DNA from: Streptococcus sp. SK643
GTDB taxonomy: Bacteria > Bacillota > Bacilli > Lactobacillales > Streptococcaceae
Assembly: GCF_000259505.1 (NCBI RefSeq)
Contig: NZ_AJMM01000006.1
Location: forward strand, 1 to 64,000
DNA length: 64,000 bases
Direction of reading: 5' to 3'
In this document: positions 31,824 to 41,975 of the stretch, in pieces
Position numbering within the stretch: the stretch's first letter is position 1
Layout of the letters: each line of letters opens with the position of its first letter
Translations under genes and position numbers: made by a program
Notes under the pieces: generated by a model
Databases searched by the model: none
Seen by the model: the letters and a program-made list of their open reading frames with translations, nothing else
What the model was told of the DNA's origin: nothing

Positions 31824-33074
31824 ATGGAGTTAGTGCATGGAATTTCAACACATTTTATCCAATCAAAAAAGTTTAAAACTAACAAAATAAGCATTCGTTT
31901 TACAGCTCCATTATCTCTTGACACGATTGCAGGTCGTATGTTGAGTGCGAGTATGTTAGAAACGGCCAATCAGAAATATCCTAAGTCTCAAGATTTTAGA
32001 AGACATTTAGCTAGTTTATATGGAACAGATGTTTCAACCAATTGTTATAGAAGAGGTCAAAGTCATATTGTGGATCTGACTTTGAACTATGTTCGAGACG
32101 AGTTTTTGAGTAGGAAAAATGTCTTAACGTTGCAGGTGTTAGAGTTATTAAAAGAGATTCTATTTTCCCCTTTGCTATTGGATGATGGCTTTGACCCAGT
32201 CTTATTTGAGATTGAGAAAAAGCAATTACTAGCAACTTTAGCTGCCGATATGGATGATTCTTTTTATTTTTCACATAAAGAATTAGATCGTCTTTTCTTT
32301 AATGATGAGCGTCTTCAACTGAAATATGAAGATTTACGAACCCGTATTCTAGAGGAGACTCCTCAAAGTTCTTACACCTGTTTTCAAAACTTTTTAGCTA
32401 ATGACCGAATTGATTTCTTTTTCTTAGGTGATTTTAATGAGATTGAAATTCAAAAATTATTGGAATCTTTCAATTTTAAGGATCGAAAAGGAGATGTGAG
32501 AGTTCAGTATCAACAACACTACTCAAATATACTACAAGAAAATATGGTCAGAAAAAATGTGGGACAATCTATTTTAGAATTGGGCTACCATTGCTCTGTT
32601 GAATATGGTGATGAACAACATTTACCTATGATTGTTATGAATGGTTTATTGGGGGGATTTGCTCATTCTAAATTATTTGCAAATGTTCGTGAAAAAGCTG
32701 GATTAGCCTATACTATTTCAAGTCAGTTGGATTTATTTAGTGGATTTTTAAGAATATACGCTGGTATTGACCGAGAAAATCGTAATCAAGCTCGCAAGAT
32801 GATGAATAACCAATTGCTTGATTTGAAAAAAGGATACTTTACAGATATGGAATTAGAGCAGACGAAAGAAATGATACGTAGATCTTTATTGATTTCTCAA
32901 GATAGTCAAAGTTCACTTATTGAACGGACCTACCAAAATTCTATACTTGGAAAATCTTCTGAAGATATTGAGAATTGGATTGAAAGGCTGGATAAAATTG
33001 ATAAGGAAACTATTTGTAAAGTTGCCAATCAAGTCAAACTTCAAGCGATTTACTTTATGGAAGGTATAGAATGA
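31824..33074 (+). CDS. M16-family peptidase-like protein YmfF (no zinc motif)
   Basis: The 416-residue protein has the M16 (insulinase) fold pattern. The region where HxxEH should be reads RMLSASMLETANQ, so the catalytic zinc site is missing. In bacteria, M16 proteins often pair an inactive with an active subunit; the next gene supplies the active one. The genes overlap by four bases. In Bacillus the ymfF-ymfH pair is linked to maturation of EF-P modification; whether that holds here is unknown. Confidence 0.85.
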   Translation: MELVHGISTHFIQSKKFKTNKISIRFTAPLSLDTIAGRMLSASMLETANQKYPKSQDFRRHLASLYGTDVSTNCYRRGQSHIVDLTLNYVRDEFLSRKNVLTLQVLELLKEILFSPLLLDDGFDPVLFEIEKKQLLATLAADMDDSFYFSHKELDRLFFNDERLQLKYEDLRTRILEETPQSSYTCFQNFLANDRIDFFFLGDFNEIEIQKLLESFNFKDRKGDVRVQYQQHYSNILQENMVRKNVGQSILELGYHCSVEYGDEQHLPMIVMNGLLGGFAHSKLFANVREKAGLAYTISSQLDLFSGFLRIYAGIDRENRNQARKMMNNQLLDLKKGYFTDMELEQTKEMIRRSLLISQDSQSSLIERTYQNSILGKSSEDIENWIERLDKIDKETICKVANQVKLQAIYFMEGIE

Positions 33075-34354
33075 CAAAAATTATTTTTGAAGAAAAATAC
33101 TATCCAGCTGTAAAAGAAAAGGTTTATCGGACAAGGTTGTCAAATGGGTTGACAGTAGCTCTATTACCTAAAAAAGAATTTAAAGAGGTTTACGGTAGTG
33201 TAACTGTTCAATTTGGTTCTATAGATACGCTTGTTAGAGAAGTTGACGGAACTGTAAAACAGTATCCTGAGGGGATTGCTCATTTTCTGGAACATAAACT
33301 GTTTGAGAGGGGAGATTCTAGTGATATAATGGCAGCATTTACGCTACTAGGAGCAGATAGTAATGCTTTTACAAGTTTTACTAAAACTAACTATCTTTTT
33401 TCAGCTACGGATTATTTACTAGAGAATTTAGATTTACTTGAAGAATTGGTTACGAAAGCTCATTTTACAGAAGATTCTATACTTAGAGAGCAAGATATTA
33501 TACAGCAAGAACGAGAGATGTATCAAGACGATCCAGATTCGTGCCTATTCTTTTCAACTTTAGCGAACTTATATCCAGGAACCCCTTTAGCTACAGATAT
33601 AGTTGGTAGCGAGGAGTCTATTGTTCAAATTTATACCGATAATTTACATGATAATTTTACAAGGTTTTACAAACCTGTCAACATGTCTTTGTTTTTAGTT
33701 GGTAACTTTGATATTGACAACATCCAGGATTACCTTCAAAGAAAAGTCTTGCAAGATATGAGTTTTGAAGAGTTTACAAGAGAAAAAATTGATTTACAAG
33801 ATGTAAAGCCAACAGATAGTATGAGGATGGAAGTTTCTTCTCCCAAACTTGCCATTGGAATTAGGGGGAAGAAGGAGGTTTCTCAAGAAGATGGCTATCG
33901 GTATAATATTTTATTAAAAATATTGTTTGCAATGATGTTTGGTTGGACTTCAAATCGTTTCCAAAACTTATATGAATCAGGTAAGATAGATGCTTCCTTA
34001 TCTCTTGAAGTTGAAGTGACAAGTCGTTTTCATTTCGTCATGTTGACAATGGATGCAAAGGAGCCAGTTGCCTTATCACATCAGTTTAGAAAGGCTATTC
34101 GTAATTTTATAAAGGATCCAGATATAACAGAGGAACACTTGGACATTATTAAAAGAGAGATGTACGGAGAATTTTTTAGTAGCCTAAATTCCTTGGAATT
34201 TATTGCAACACAATATAATGTTTTAGATAAGGGTGAAACAATTTTTGATTTACCGAAGATTTTACAGGAAATCACTTTAGAGGATGTGCTTGAAGCAGGA
34301 CATCACTTAATAGATGATGGAGATATAGTTGATTTTACAATTTTTCCAATATAA
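33071..34354 (+). CDS. M16-family zinc peptidase YmfH
   Basis: The 427-residue M16 peptidase has its zinc motif intact: H71-F-L-E74-H75, with downstream acidic residues around REQDIIQQEREMYQDDP. It pairs with the preceding inactive homologue, probably as a heterodimer. It is followed by rodZ and pgsA, as in pneumococcus. It is cytoplasmic, since no signal peptide is seen. Confidence 0.9.
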   Translation: MTKIIFEEKYYPAVKEKVYRTRLSNGLTVALLPKKEFKEVYGSVTVQFGSIDTLVREVDGTVKQYPEGIAHFLEHKLFERGDSSDIMAAFTLLGADSNAFTSFTKTNYLFSATDYLLENLDLLEELVTKAHFTEDSILREQDIIQQEREMYQDDPDSCLFFSTLANLYPGTPLATDIVGSEESIVQIYTDNLHDNFTRFYKPVNMSLFLVGNFDIDNIQDYLQRKVLQDMSFEEFTREKIDLQDVKPTDSMRMEVSSPKLAIGIRGKKEVSQEDGYRYNILLKILFAMMFGWTSNRFQNLYESGKIDASLSLEVEVTSRFHFVMLTMDAKEPVALSHQFRKAIRNFIKDPDITEEHLDIIKREMYGEFFSSLNSLEFIATQYNVLDKGETIFDLPKILQEITLEDVLEAGHHLIDDGDIVDFTIFPI

Positions 34355-34389
34355 AAGTCATGGAAAAACAGAAAGAAAGAATGTTAAGT

Positions 34390-35211
34390 ATGAGAAAAAA
34401 AACTATTGGTGAGGTTTTACGTTTAGCTAGAATTAATCAGGGATTCAGTTTAGATGAGTTGCAACAAAAGACAGAAATCCAGTTAGAGATGATAAAAGCC
34501 ATGGAAACAGATGATTTTGATCAGCTACCTAGTCCTTTTTATGCACGATCCTTCTTGCGTAAATATGCTTGGGCAGTGGAACTGGATGAAAGAATCGTTT
34601 TGGATGCGTATGACTCTGGAAGTATGATTACTTATGATGAAGTAGATGTTGATGAGGAAGAGTTGTCAGGTCGTAGACGTACAAGTAAGAAAAATAGAGC
34701 ATCATTTTTACCATTGTTTTATTTTATACTTTTTGCATTATCAATTTTAATTTTTGTTACATATTATGTTTGGAGTTATATTCAAAATCAACCGGAGCCC
34801 CCTTACATTTCTAACTATAGCGTGGTTCGAGAAACAAGTTCGACAAGCTCTGCTTCTCAAAACTCAAGCAGTAGTTCAAGTTCTTCGATCTTGGAGTCAG
34901 CTATAAGCGTCTCAGGAGAAGGAAATTATGTAGAAGTTGCCTATAAAACAAATCAGGAAACTGCTAAAATACAATTGGCAGTCTCAGATGCAAGAAGCTG
35001 GATTAGTGTGTCAGATAGCGAGCTCGCAGGCGGTGTGACCTTATCGCCAGATAATAAAAGTAGTCAAACAACAGTATCAACTAAAGATCCAGTGACAGTG
35101 ACTTTAGGTGTTGTAAAAGGCGTTGTTTTGACTGTAGATAATCAGACAGTTGATTTATCTAAATTAACGACTCCGACTGGAACCGTCACTATCAAATTCA
35201 CTAAGAATTAA
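34390..35211 (+). CDS. rodZ: RodZ-like helix-turn-helix membrane protein
   Basis: RodZ-type proteins couple the cytoplasmic elongation machinery to the wall. An N-terminal HTH_25 domain (MRKKTIGEVLRLARINQGFS...) is followed by a basic stretch (GRRRTSKKNR) and one membrane helix (LFYFILFALSILIFVTYYVW). A Ser-rich linker and the extracellular DUF4115-like domain complete it. The start at 34390 matches the family N-terminus; an in-frame ATG at 34360 adds 10 residues without a better ribosome site. The mre genes lie further down the same strand. Confidence 0.9.
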   Translation: MRKKTIGEVLRLARINQGFSLDELQQKTEIQLEMIKAMETDDFDQLPSPFYARSFLRKYAWAVELDERIVLDAYDSGSMITYDEVDVDEEELSGRRRTSKKNRASFLPLFYFILFALSILIFVTYYVWSYIQNQPEPPYISNYSVVRETSSTSSASQNSSSSSSSSILESAISVSGEGNYVEVAYKTNQETAKIQLAVSDARSWISVSDSELAGGVTLSPDNKSSQTTVSTKDPVTVTLGVVKGVVLTVDNQTVDLSKLTTPTGTVTIKFTKN

Positions 35212-35221
35212 GGAAAAACGA

Positions 35222-35767
35222 ATGAAAAAAGAACAAATTCCAAATCTTTTAACAATAGGTCGTATCTTATTTATCCCTATTTTCATCCTTATTTTAACTG
35301 TAGGAAAATCGATGGGGAGTCATATGATAGCAGCGATTATTTTTACGATTGCTAGTATCACAGACTATTTGGATGGTTATCTAGCTCGTAAATGGAATGT
35401 GGTTAGCAATTTTGGAAAATTTGCGGATCCAATGGCGGATAAGTTATTGGTTATGTCAGCTTTTATTATGCTTATTGAACTAGGGATGGCTCCAGCTTGG
35501 CTTGTAGCAGTAATTATTTGTCGTGAACTTGCTGTAACAGGTTTAAGATTGCTACTGGTTGAGACCGGCGGAACAGTTCTTGCAGCAACAATGCCAGGTA
35601 AAATTAAGACCTTTAGTCAAATGTTTGCTATCATTTTCTTATTATTACATTGGACCTTGATTGGCCAAGTTATACTTTATATAGCTTTGTTTTTCACTAT
35701 CTATTCTGGCTATGATTATTTCAAGGGTAGTGCGCATATATTTAAAGGGACATTTGGTTCGAAATGA
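35222..35767 (+). CDS. pgsA: CDP-diacylglycerol-glycerol-3-phosphate 3-phosphatidyltransferase
   Basis: PgsA makes phosphatidylglycerol phosphate in the membrane. The 181-residue protein has four or more membrane helices. The full CDP-alcohol phosphotransferase motif D-x2-D-G-x2-A-R-x8-G-x3-D-x3-D is readable from DYLDGYLARKW to ADPMADK. Its stop overlaps the ecfA1 start by four bases. Confidence 0.96.
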   Translation: MKKEQIPNLLTIGRILFIPIFILILTVGKSMGSHMIAAIIFTIASITDYLDGYLARKWNVVSNFGKFADPMADKLLVMSAFIMLIELGMAPAWLVAVIICRELAVTGLRLLLVETGGTVLAATMPGKIKTFSQMFAIIFLLLHWTLIGQVILYIALFFTIYSGYDYFKGSAHIFKGTFGSK

Positions 35768-36591
35768 AATCGATTATTGACGTAAAAAACCTTTCTTTTC
35801 GTTATAAGGAAAGTCAAGAATACTATGATGTGAAAGATATTACGTTTCACGTGAAACGTGGAGAATGGCTTTCTATTGTAGGGCATAATGGTAGTGGAAA
35901 ATCAACAACTGTTCGATTAATTGATGGCTTACTTGAAGCAGAGTTTGGAGAAATTTTAATCAATGGCCAACGATTAACAGAAGAAAATATTTGGGATTTA
36001 CGACATCAGATTGGTATGGTGTTTCAAAATCCTGATAATCAATTTGTCGGAGCAACTGTTGAGGATGATGTTGCTTTTGGTTTGGAAAATCAGGGAATTT
36101 CTCGTCAAGAAATGAAAGAAAGAGTAGAGGAAGCTCTAAATTTGGTTGGCATGTTGGACTTTAAGAAGAAAGAGCCAGCACGTCTATCAGGCGGGCAAAA
36201 GCAACGTGTAGCTATTGCTGGAGTTGTGGCCCAAAGGCCAGCTATTTTAATTCTAGACGAAGCAACCAGTATGTTGGATCCTGAAGGCCGTAGAGAGCTC
36301 ATTGAGACCGTACAAGGAATTAGAAAAGACTACGATATGACGGTTATTTCCATTACACATGATTTAGAAGAAGTTGCTATGAGTGACCGTGTATTAGTCA
36401 TGAAAAAAGGGACTATTGAATCAACTGGTAGTCCTAGGGAGCTTTTTTCTCGAAATGATTTAGATCAAATCGGATTGGATAGTCCTTTTGCCAATCAATT
36501 AAAAAATTCTTTGAGTCAGTGTGGCTATGATTTACCTGAACATTATTTGACAGAAAGTGAGCTAGAGGAAAAGCTATGGGAATTGCTCTAG
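35764..36591 (+). CDS. ecfA1: ECF transporter ATPase EcfA1
   Basis: This is one of two ATPases of the energy-coupling module shared by vitamin and metal ECF importers. The 275-residue protein has Walker [10 protein letters not shown], signature LSGGQKQRV and Walker [13 protein letters not shown]. The next ATPase gene overlaps it by 16 bases. A perfect-core parS site lies near its 5' end. Confidence 0.95.
   Translation: MKSIIDVKNLSFRYKESQEYYDVKDITFHVKRGEWLSIVGHNGSGKSTTVRLIDGLLEAEFGEILINGQRLTEENIWDLRHQIGMVFQNPDNQFVGATVEDDVAFGLENQGISRQEMKERVEEALNLVGMLDFKKKEPARLSGGQKQRVAIAGVVAQRPAILILDEATSMLDPEGRRELIETVQGIRKDYDMTVISITHDLEEVAMSDRVLVMKKGTIESTGSPRELFSRNDLDQIGLDSPFANQLKNSLSQCGYDLPEHYLTESELEEKLWELL
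35843..35858. promoter_or_regulatory. parS-like ParB binding site within ecfA1
   Basis: The 16-mer cgtttcacgtgaaacg is fully palindromic and contains the perfect 14-base parS core. It differs from consensus only at the outermost pair. It lies about 21.6 kb from oriC. Confidence 0.85.
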
Positions 36592-37415
36592 AAAATGTGA
36601 GTTATACGTATCAGGAGGGAACTCCCTTGGCTTCAACAGCTTTGTCTGATATTTCTTTGACGATTGAAGATGGTTCGTATACTGCTCTGATTGGACATAC
36701 AGGAAGCGGAAAATCAACGATTTTACAACTTTTGAATGGATTGTTGGTTCCAAGTCAAGGAAGTGTACAAGTTTTTGATACACTCATTACTGCAACTTCT
36801 AAAAATAAAGATATTCGTCAGATTCGTAAACAAGTTGGATTAGTATTTCAATTTGCTGAGAACCAGCTTTTTGAAGAAACTGTTTTGAAAGATGTGGCTT
36901 TTGGACCGCAAAATTTTGGAGTTTCGAAAGATGAGGCAGAGAAGATTGCGCGTGAAAAATTAGGCATGGTTGGAATTGACGAATCCTTATTTGAACGTAG
37001 TCCGTTTGAACTTTCAGGTGGTCAAATGAGACGTGTTGCTATCGCAGGTATACTTGCAATGGAGCCTGAAATCTTAGTTTTGGATGAACCAACGGCAGGC
37101 TTGGATCCTCTTGGAAGAAAAGAATTGATGAGCTTGTTTAAACAGCTGCATCTGTCAGGAATGACTATTGTCTTGGTAACGCATTTGATGGATGATGTAG
37201 CTGAGTATGCAGATCAAGTATTTATTATGGAAAAGGGATGTGTGGTTAAAAGTGGCCAGCCAAGTGATGTTTTTCAGGATGTTGCATTTATGGAAACAGT
37301 ACAGTTGGGTGTCCCTAAAATAACAGCTTTTTGTAAACGATTGGCTGATAGAGGTGTATCTTTTAAAAGACTACCAATCAGGATAGAGGAATTCAAGGAG
37401 TCGCTAAATGGATAG
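36576..37415 (+). CDS. ecfA2: ECF transporter ATPase EcfA2
   Basis: This is the second ATPase of the ECF module (279 residues), with Walker [10 protein letters not shown], signature LSGGQMRRV and Walker [14 protein letters not shown]. It overlaps both ecfA1 and ecfT, so the three subunits are coupled. Confidence 0.95.
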   Translation: MGIALENVSYTYQEGTPLASTALSDISLTIEDGSYTALIGHTGSGKSTILQLLNGLLVPSQGSVQVFDTLITATSKNKDIRQIRKQVGLVFQFAENQLFEETVLKDVAFGPQNFGVSKDEAEKIAREKLGMVGIDESLFERSPFELSGGQMRRVAIAGILAMEPEILVLDEPTAGLDPLGRKELMSLFKQLHLSGMTIVLVTHLMDDVAEYADQVFIMEKGCVVKSGQPSDVFQDVAFMETVQLGVPKITAFCKRLADRGVSFKRLPIRIEEFKESLNG

Positions 37416-38202
37416 TATGATTTTGGGGCGTTACATACCTGGAGATTCGATTGTTCACCGCTTGGATCCACGCAGTAAATTATTGGGTATGATGCTATTG
37501 ATTTTGATTGTTTTTTGGGCTAATAACCCCATCACCAATTTGATTCTTTTCGTTGCGACAGGTATTTTTATCGCTTTGTCAGGGGTATCGCTCTCATTCT
37601 TTATTCAGGGACTGAAGTCTATGTTCTTTTTGATTGCCTTTACGACCCTTTTTCAATTCTTTTTCATTTCAAGTGGAAATGTTATATTCGAGTTTTGGTT
37701 TGTGAGAATCACTGACTACGCTCTGCAACAAGCTGGTATTATTTTTTGTCGATTTATCTTGATTATTTTCTTCTCAACATTATTGACTTTAACAACAATG
37801 CCTTTGAGTTTAGCATCGGCGGTTGAAGGATTGTTAGCGCCTTTAAAGAAAGTGAAAGTTCCAGTTCATGAAATTGGCTTGATGTTATCAATGAGCTTGC
37901 GTTTTGTACCAACCTTGATGGATGATACGACGCGGATTATGAATGCCCAGAAAGCTCGTGGAGTTGACTTTGGTGAAGGAAATATTGTTCAAAAAGTGAA
38001 GTCTATGATTCCTATTTTGATTCCTTTATTTGCAACTAGTTTAAAACGTGCAGATTCATTAGCGATTGCTATGGAGTCGCGTGGTTATCAGGGAGGAAAA
38101 GGTAGAAGCCAATATCGACAATTAAAATGGAGTCTAAAGGATACACTTACAATTTTTGTCATTCTAGCTCTTGGTCTATGCTTATTCTTCTTAAAATCTT
38201 AG
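37408..38202 (+). CDS. ecfT: ECF transporter transmembrane subunit EcfT
   Basis: EcfT links the two ATPases to interchangeable substrate-binding S components. The 264-residue protein has about five to six membrane helices. It carries the two Ala-Arg-Gly type coupling motifs, read as AQKARGVDF and MESRGYQGG. No S component is adjacent, as expected for a shared module. Confidence 0.95.
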   Translation: MDSMILGRYIPGDSIVHRLDPRSKLLGMMLLILIVFWANNPITNLILFVATGIFIALSGVSLSFFIQGLKSMFFLIAFTTLFQFFFISSGNVIFEFWFVRITDYALQQAGIIFCRFILIIFFSTLLTLTTMPLSLASAVEGLLAPLKKVKVPVHEIGLMLSMSLRFVPTLMDDTTRIMNAQKARGVDFGEGNIVQKVKSMIPILIPLFATSLKRADSLAIAMESRGYQGGKGRSQYRQLKWSLKDTLTIFVILALGLCLFFLKS

Positions 38203-38262
38203 TAAATTCCAAGGATTGTGAAAAAAGTCACTGTAACAGTTTTTTGATATAAAGGTAGGAGT

Positions 38263-39081
38263 ATGAACCGTTTTAAAAAATCAAAATATGTAATCATTGT
38301 TTTTATCAGTGTTCTTATTGTTTCGGCACTTTTAGTGACGACTTACTCAAGTGCAGTTGTTACAAAAGTAGGAGATGGAATTTCATTGGTTGATAGGGTT
38401 GTCCAAAAACCTTTTCAATGGTTTAATTCTATAAAATCGGATTTAGGCCATTTAACAAGGACCTACGATGAAAATGAGAGTCTGAAAAAACAAATTTACC
38501 AGTTAGTGGTAAAATCAAATGAGGCGGAAAGTTTAAAGACCGAAAATGAACAATTACGTCAGCTGTTGGATATGAAATCAAAGTTGCAAGCTACTAAAAT
38601 CTTGGCAACAGATGTCATTATGCGCTCCCCGGTATCTTGGCAACAGGAACTAACCCTGGATGCAGGTCGTTTAAAAGGGGTTTCTGAAAATATGCTAGTC
38701 ATTGCAAATGGTGGTTTGATTGGTAGTGTTTCAAAAGTAGAAGATAACTCCACAGTTGTTAACCTTTTAACAAATACAGAAAATGCTGATAAGATTTCTG
38801 TTAAAATTCAACATGGATCTGACGTGATTTATGGAATTATTGTTGGTTATGAAAAGGAAAATGAAATTCTTAAAATTAGTCAGTTAAATAGCAACGCTGA
38901 TATTAGTGTAGGTGATAAGGTTACAACAGGTGGTTTAGGAAACTTTAATGTCAAAGATATTCCTGTTGGAGATGTGGTTGCTACAACACATAGTAATGAC
39001 TATTTGACACGAGAAGTAACTGTGAAATTAACAGCTAATATTAAGGATTTATATGCTGTAGAATTAGTGGGGAATTCTTAA
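38263..39081 (+). CDS. mreC: Cell shape protein MreC
   Basis: MreC is a bitopic protein of peripheral peptidoglycan synthesis. It has one N-terminal membrane helix (about 8-28), a coiled coil (about 65-105) and the C-terminal beta-barrel domain. The 272-residue length is normal. The stop overlaps the mreD start by one base. There is no mreB, as is normal in streptococci. Confidence 0.95.
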   Translation: MNRFKKSKYVIIVFISVLIVSALLVTTYSSAVVTKVGDGISLVDRVVQKPFQWFNSIKSDLGHLTRTYDENESLKKQIYQLVVKSNEAESLKTENEQLRQLLDMKSKLQATKILATDVIMRSPVSWQQELTLDAGRLKGVSENMLVIANGGLIGSVSKVEDNSTVVNLLTNTENADKISVKIQHGSDVIYGIIVGYEKENEILKISQLNSNADISVGDKVTTGGLGNFNVKDIPVGDVVATTHSNDYLTREVTVKLTANIKDLYAVELVGNS

Positions 39082-39575
39082 TGAGACAGTTAAAATATGT
39101 TGGTATTTTACTATTGCTTCCCTTAATTGTTTTAATCGATGCTCACCTTAGTCAAGTAGTAGGTTCTTTCTTTCCCTATGTTCATTTAAGTAGTCATTTT
39201 CTATTCTTATTCCTAATGTTTGAAACGATTGAAGTATCAGAGTATTTCTACTTACTTTATTGTTTTACAATCGGTTTAGTTTATGATATTTACTTTTTTC
39301 ACTTAATAGGGATAGCAACTCTTTTATTTGTCTTGCTAGGAGTATCTATTTATAAAATGAACAGTATTATTTTGCTGAATCGTTGGACAAGAATCTTAGC
39401 TATTATTGTAATGAGTTTTCTATTTGATATGGGATCTTATCTTCTTGCTTTTGTAGTTGGAATCACTGTAGATAATTTAGCAATTTTTATAGTTTATAGC
39501 TTGGTACCATCGATGATTTTAAATTTTATATGGATGTTTGTTTTCCAGTTTATTTTTGAAAAATATTATCTATAA
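39081..39575 (+). CDS. mreD: Cell shape protein MreD
   Basis: The 164-residue polytopic membrane protein has about five helices and no soluble domain. It follows mreC directly and has the usual streptococcal MreD length. Confidence 0.93.
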   Translation: MRQLKYVGILLLLPLIVLIDAHLSQVVGSFFPYVHLSSHFLFLFLMFETIEVSEYFYLLYCFTIGLVYDIYFFHLIGIATLLFVLLGVSIYKMNSIILLNRWTRILAIIVMSFLFDMGSYLLAFVVGITVDNLAIFIVYSLVPSMILNFIWMFVFQFIFEKYYL

Positions 39576-39589
39576 GAAAGAAATAAAAA

Positions 39590-39606
39590 TGTAACAAAGG
39601 CGTAAT
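39590..39606 (+). promoter_or_regulatory. WalR (VicR) box upstream of pcsB
   Basis: TGTAAC-AAAGG-CGTAAT matches the WalR direct repeat TGTWAH-N5-TGTWAH with one mismatch. WalRK control of pcsB is established in pneumococcus; here it is read from the site, 63 bases before the start codon. Confidence 0.82.
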
Positions 39607-39668
39607 ATTCATTAGGCCTTTTTTTGATATACTAGTATTGTCTTTAAAAGAAGGAGTATCTACGTAAT

Positions 39669-40895
39669 ATGAAGAAACAAGTCTTAGCATCACTTTTATT
39701 AAGTACAGTATTAGTATCTCAAGCAGCAGTTTTAACGACTGTGCATGCAGAAACTACTGATGCAAAAATTGCAGCTAAAGATCAAAAAATTAACTCTTTA
39801 ACAGCACAACAACAAGAAGCTCAAAAACAGGTTAGCCAAATTCAAGAACAAGTTTCAGCTATTCAATCTGAACAATCTAACTTGCAGTCTGAAAACGAAA
39901 GATTACAAGCGGAATCTAAAAAGCTTGAGGGAGAAATTACAGAACTGTCTAAAAACATTGTATCTCGTAATGATTCTTTGGAAAAACAAGCTCGTAGTGC
40001 TCAAACTAATGGAGCTGCAACTAGCTACATCAATACAATTGTAAACTCGAAATCCATTACAGAAGCTATTTCACGTGTTGCTGCAATGAGTGAAATTGTA
40101 TCTGCTAACAATAAAATGTTGGAGCAACAAAAAGCAGATAAAAAAGCTATCTCTGAAAAACAAGTTACAAATAACGATGCTATTAATACAGTTATCGCAA
40201 ACCAACAAAAATTAGCTGATGATGCTCAAGCATTGACAACTAAGCAAGCTGAGCTTAAAGCTGCAGAATTGAACCTTGCTGCTGAGAAAGCAACTGCTGA
40301 AGGAGAAAAAGCAAGTTTATTACAACAAAAAGCAGCGGCAGAAGCAGAAGCACGTGCAGCTGCGGCAGCTGAAGCAGCTTATAAAGAAAAACAAGCAAGT
40401 CAACAACAATCTGTTATTGCTTCAGCAAATACTAATTTAAATGCACAGATTCAAGCAGTTTCATCATCTACAGCTTCGGCTACTTCTACAACTCCAGCAG
40501 CACCAACGGCTTCTACACCAGCAGCTGCACCTGTTCAAGCAAAGGCTCGACCAACATACAGCTCTAATGCTTCAAGCTATCCAATTGGGGAATGTACTTG
40601 GGGAGCAAAAACTTTAGCACCTTGGGCTGGAGATTACTGGGGTAATGGCGCGCAGTGGGCTACAAGTGCAGCAGCAGCAGGATTCCGTACAGGATCAACA
40701 CCTCAAGTTGGTGCAATTATATGTTGGAATGATGGCGGTTATGGTCATGTAGCAGTTGTGACAGCTGTTGAATCATCAACACGTATTCAAGTATCAGAAT
40801 CAAATTACGCTGGTAATAGATCAATCGGAAATTATCGTGGTTGGTTCAATCCAGCATCTTACCCAGGATATGTTAGTTACATTTATCCAAATTAA
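39669..40895 (+). CDS. pcsB: Peptidoglycan hydrolase PcsB (CHAP domain)
   Basis: PcsB is the secreted septal hydrolase that FtsEX activates for daughter-cell separation. It has a signal peptide ending near ...TVHA-ETTD (residue 27-28). A long coiled-coil region (about 33-260), an Ala/Pro/Ser-rich linker and a C-terminal CHAP domain follow. Catalytic Cys is near 310 (GECTWG) and His near 358 (GYGHVAVV). At 408 residues it is slightly longer than the pneumococcal protein, mainly in the linker. It follows mreCD and has a WalR box. Confidence 0.95.
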   Translation: MKKQVLASLLLSTVLVSQAAVLTTVHAETTDAKIAAKDQKINSLTAQQQEAQKQVSQIQEQVSAIQSEQSNLQSENERLQAESKKLEGEITELSKNIVSRNDSLEKQARSAQTNGAATSYINTIVNSKSITEAISRVAAMSEIVSANNKMLEQQKADKKAISEKQVTNNDAINTVIANQQKLADDAQALTTKQAELKAAELNLAAEKATAEGEKASLLQQKAAAEAEARAAAAAEAAYKEKQASQQQSVIASANTNLNAQIQAVSSSTASATSTTPAAPTASTPAAAPVQAKARPTYSSNASSYPIGECTWGAKTLAPWAGDYWGNGAQWATSAAAAGFRTGSTPQVGAIICWNDGGYGHVAVVTAVESSTRIQVSESNYAGNRSIGNYRGWFNPASYPGYVSYIYPN

Positions 40896-40974
40896 TAGAT
40901 ACAAAGGGGCTCTGTTTGAGTCTCTTTTATATTTTTTACCAATCTAATTTTTAATGGATATTACTAAAAATCGC

Positions 40975-41003
40975 TTGAAATTATTGAGGAAGTATGATAA
41001 AAT
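40975..41003 (+). promoter_or_regulatory. rpsB-tsf promoter
   Basis: TTGAAA (40975-40980) and TAAAAT (40998-41003) are spaced 17 bp apart. The leader before rpsB is about 110 nt, enough for a regulatory RNA. I recognise no known ribosomal leader in it. Confidence 0.65.
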
Positions 41004-41118
41004 AAGAACTGTCGTGTAAACGATAATACTCATTCTTGATGAATTGTGAAACTGTTGCCCTTTGGTCGTTTTGCAAGTTGAAATTGAGAAGAGGAAAAAA
41101 CAAAAAGGAGAAATACTC

Positions 41119-41898
41119 ATGGCAGTAATTTCAATGAAACAACTTCTTGAGGCTGGTGTACACTTTGGTCACCAAACTCGTCGCTGGAACCCTAAGATGG
41201 CTAAGTACATCTTCACTGAGCGTAACGGAATCCACGTTATCGACTTGCAACAAACTGTAAAATACGCAGACCAAGCATACGATTTTATGCGTGATGCAGC
41301 AGCTAACGATGCAGTTGTATTGTTTGTTGGTACTAAGAAACAGGCAGCTGATGCAGTTGCTGAAGAAGCAGTACGTTCAGGTCAATACTTCATCAACCAC
41401 CGTTGGTTGGGTGGAACTCTTACAAACTGGGGAACTATTCAAAAACGTATCGCTCGTTTGAAAGAAATCAAACGTATGGAAGAGGATGGGACTTTTGAAG
41501 TTCTTCCTAAGAAAGAAGTTGCACTTCTTAACAAACAACGTGCGCGTCTTGAAAAATTCTTGGGTGGTATCGAAGACATGCCTCGTATCCCAGACGTAAT
41601 GTACGTAGTTGACCCACATAAAGAGCAAATCGCTGTTAAAGAAGCTAAAAAATTGGGAATCCCAGTTGTAGCGATGGTTGATACAAATACAGATCCAGAT
41701 GATATCGACGTAATCATCCCAGCTAACGATGACGCTATTCGTGCTGTTAAATTGATCACAGCTAAATTGGCTGACGCTATCATCGAAGGTCGTCAAGGTG
41801 AAGATGCTGTAGCAGTAGAAGCAGAATTTGCAGCTTCAGAAGCTCAAGCAGATTCAATCGAAGAAATCGTTGAAGTTGTAGAAGGCGACAACGCTTAA
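41119..41898 (+). CDS. rpsB: 30S ribosomal protein S2
   Basis: The start is ATG 41119 behind aaaaaggag; the in-frame upstream reading from 41062 lacks support. The 259-residue product begins [27 protein letters not shown], diagnostic of S2. Codon use is strongly biased, as in highly expressed genes. tsf follows, separated by a hairpin. Confidence 0.98.
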   Translation: MAVISMKQLLEAGVHFGHQTRRWNPKMAKYIFTERNGIHVIDLQQTVKYADQAYDFMRDAAANDAVVLFVGTKKQAADAVAEEAVRSGQYFINHRWLGGTLTNWGTIQKRIARLKEIKRMEEDGTFEVLPKKEVALLNKQRARLEKFLGGIEDMPRIPDVMYVVDPHKEQIAVKEAKKLGIPVVAMVDTNTDPDDIDVIIPANDDAIRAVKLITAKLADAIIEGRQGEDAVAVEAEFAASEAQADSIEEIVEVVEGDNA

Positions 41899-41919
41899 TT
41901 CATAGAAATAGTAATTACC

Positions 41920-41955
41920 TAGGAGGGCGGGGCTTAGCCCGGCTCTCCTATTTTT
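41920..41955 (+). terminator. Intercistronic hairpin between rpsB and tsf
   Basis: A strong G+C-rich hairpin is formed by taggagggc and ggctctccta arms around ggggcttagccc, followed by five T. It sits just before the tsf ribosome binding site. It may be a partial terminator or an mRNA-processing or stability element setting the S2:EF-Ts ratio. Confidence 0.75.
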
Positions 41956-41975
41956 AAAAATATAGGAGAATCAAA

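Noticed and set aside
38228-38245. Palindrome actgtaacagt before mreC as a WalR box
   Set aside because: The second half-site is too degenerate (TTTGAT), unlike the clear site before pcsB.
41377-41796. Long antisense ORFs opposite rpsB and tsf (also 41439-41783 and 42554-42817)
   Set aside because: Strong codon bias of highly expressed genes leaves the reverse frames open; no ribosome sites or protein-like features.
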